Positions 63,246 to 64,000 of a DNA stretch of 64,000 bases are shown piece by piece. The translations under genes and the position numbers were made by a program. The stretch's first letter is position 1. The number at the start of each line of letters is the position of its first letter. The notes beneath the pieces were generated by a model. It saw nothing but the letters and a program-made list of their open reading frames with translations, was not told the origin of the DNA and made no database searches. This DNA comes from Neorhodopirellula lusitana (GTDB taxonomy: Bacteria > Planctomycetota > Planctomycetia > Pirellulales > Pirellulaceae), in contig NZ_FXUG01000011.1 in NCBI RefSeq assembly GCF_900182915.1, positions 62,001-126,000 of the forward strand, given 5' to 3'.

Positions 63246-64000
63246 ATGAAAGACTTCTATGATTGCGTGGTTATCGGTGCGGGTCCTGCAGGCGGAACGA
63301 CCGCAGCGATCGTCGCCGAAGCGGGACACAAAACGCTGCTGATCGAACGGGAAGCCGTGCCTCGGTTCCACGTCGGTGAATCCCTGATGCCTGAAACCTA
63401 CTGGCCCCTACAGCGCCTAGGCCTGGTCGACCGAATGAAGTCGTCCGGCTGGCAGCGGAAAAAGAGCGTTCAGTTCGTCTCCCACACCGGCAAGGAGTCC
63501 GCACCGTTCTTCTTCGAAGAACACGACGACCGCGAGTGCGCAACCACGTGGCAGGTTGAACGAAGCGAATTCGACCAGATGATCTTCGAGCGAGCCGAAG
63601 AACTTGGCGCGGATTGCCACGACCGCACGCGACTGATGGATGTTCGCTTTGAAAACACTGACGAAACCGCCGGCGACGGAGGCGACACCCAGCCTCGCGC
63701 CACCGGTGTCGTGGTCCGCGACGCATCAGGAACCGAACGAACGATCGATTGCAAAGTGGTTGTCGATGCGACTGGCCAGCAAAGTTTCATCGCCGGAAAA
63801 TTGGGACTGAAAGAGGTCAATGAAGATTTGAAGAAGGCCGCCATCTGGACCTATTACAAAGACGCTGTGCGTGGCGAAGGCGACAATGATGGTGCGACCA
63901 TTATCCTGAACACCGAAGGCAAGGAGTCCTGGTTCTGGTTCATCCCGCAATCTCGCGGAATCACCAGCATCGGCTGCGTCGGCGATCATGAATATCTGCT
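63246..64000 (+). CDS. Flavin-dependent halogenase-like oxidoreductase, truncated by window edge
   Basis: Open from ATG 63246 to the window end (251 codons; C-terminus missing). The FAD-binding motif is VVIGAGPAGGTTAAIVAEAG, and RFHVGESLMPETYWPLQRLG follows, which is typical of the tryptophan-halogenase/PCP-halogenase group. A WxWxIP motif is present as WFWFIP (from W229), the hallmark that prevents monooxygenase activity and is used to recognise flavin-dependent halogenases. Such enzymes oxidise chloride or bromide to hypohalous acid at FAD. Many planctomycete proteins with this pattern are uncharacterised, and geranylgeranyl-reductase-like relatives exist. Substrate unknown; connection to the PKS/NRPS, 17 kb away, is only a possibility. 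Confidence 0.75.
   Translation, partial: MKDFYDCVVIGAGPAGGTTAAIVAEAGHKTLLIEREAVPRFHVGESLMPETYWPLQRLGLVDRMKSSGWQRKKSVQFVSHTGKESAPFFFEEHDDRECATTWQVERSEFDQMIFERAEELGADCHDRTRLMDVRFENTDETAGDGGDTQPRATGVVVRDASGTERTIDCKVVVDATGQQSFIAGKLGLKEVNEDLKKAAIWTYYKDAVRGEGDNDGATIILNTEGKESWFWFIPQSRGITSIGCVGDHEYL

Noticed and set aside
62795-63246. Short minus-strand frames before the halogenase gene
   Set aside because: No ribosome sites, low protein-like character, and no shared content with known families.

Overview
The window reads as the chromosome of a planctomycete of the Rhodopirellula/Pirellulaceae type. The main evidence is an operon of ECF sigma factor, FecR/LamG protein, PSCyt1-DUF1549-DUF1553 protein and DUF1501 protein. 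A Minf_1886-type protein restricted to planctomycetes and verrucomicrobia, a GC-rich backbone, frequent GTG starts and many stop/start overlaps (ATGA, GTGA) agree with this. No tRNA, rRNA, transposase, CRISPR array or phage gene was seen.

Layout. 1-9.7 kb: a truncated GGDEF protein, a BON-like protein, a glycosyltransferase and a large von Willebrand (VWA) membrane protein, then the start of the sigma operon. 7.4-14.1 kb: the sigma factor / FecR / cytochrome / DUF1501 operon. 14.2-23.5 kb: a methyltransferase, a Minf_1886 protein, a TraB/TIKI-like protein and an OleA-like thiolase. These are followed by a ribbon-helix-helix protein, a small His-rich secreted protein and housekeeping enzymes (sugar isomerase, PSP1/RicT, inositol phosphatase). 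23.9-32.6 kb: acetyl-CoA synthetase, a sensor Ser/Thr kinase, an EamA transporter, an enoyl-CoA hydratase, apt, an NtrC-type regulator and a zinc-ribbon membrane protein.

34.6-45.9 kb is the most unusual part: two genes encode a complete small PKS/NRPS line. Protein 1 is FkbH-ACP-KS-AT. Protein 2 is ACP-aminotransferase-C-A-PCP-TE. With the residues that can be read (malonyl-type AT, a glycine-like adenylation code, no KR or DH, a thioesterase with Cys as nucleophile), the simplest prediction is a glyceryl starter extended once with malonate. The beta-keto group would be transaminated in line to a beta-amino acid, which is joined to one amino acid (probably glycine) and released. I do not recognise this exact architecture as a described pathway. 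It sits behind an 822-base gene-free region with a good sigma70-like promoter.

46.0-62.4 kb, on the opposite strand, is a Wzx/Wzy-type exopolysaccharide operon. In order of transcription it runs: initiating sugar transferase, WbpB-like dehydrogenase, WbpD-like acetyltransferase, DegT aminotransferase, Wzz/BY-kinase with a degenerate P-loop, Wzy/ligase, flippase, a fused dehydrogenase-epimerase, and three GT4 glycosyltransferases. A fourth, paralogous GT4 gene follows behind a spacer. The window ends inside a flavin-dependent halogenase-like gene with a WxWxIP motif.

Limits: all assignments come from reading motifs; no database search was possible. Domain borders are approximate.
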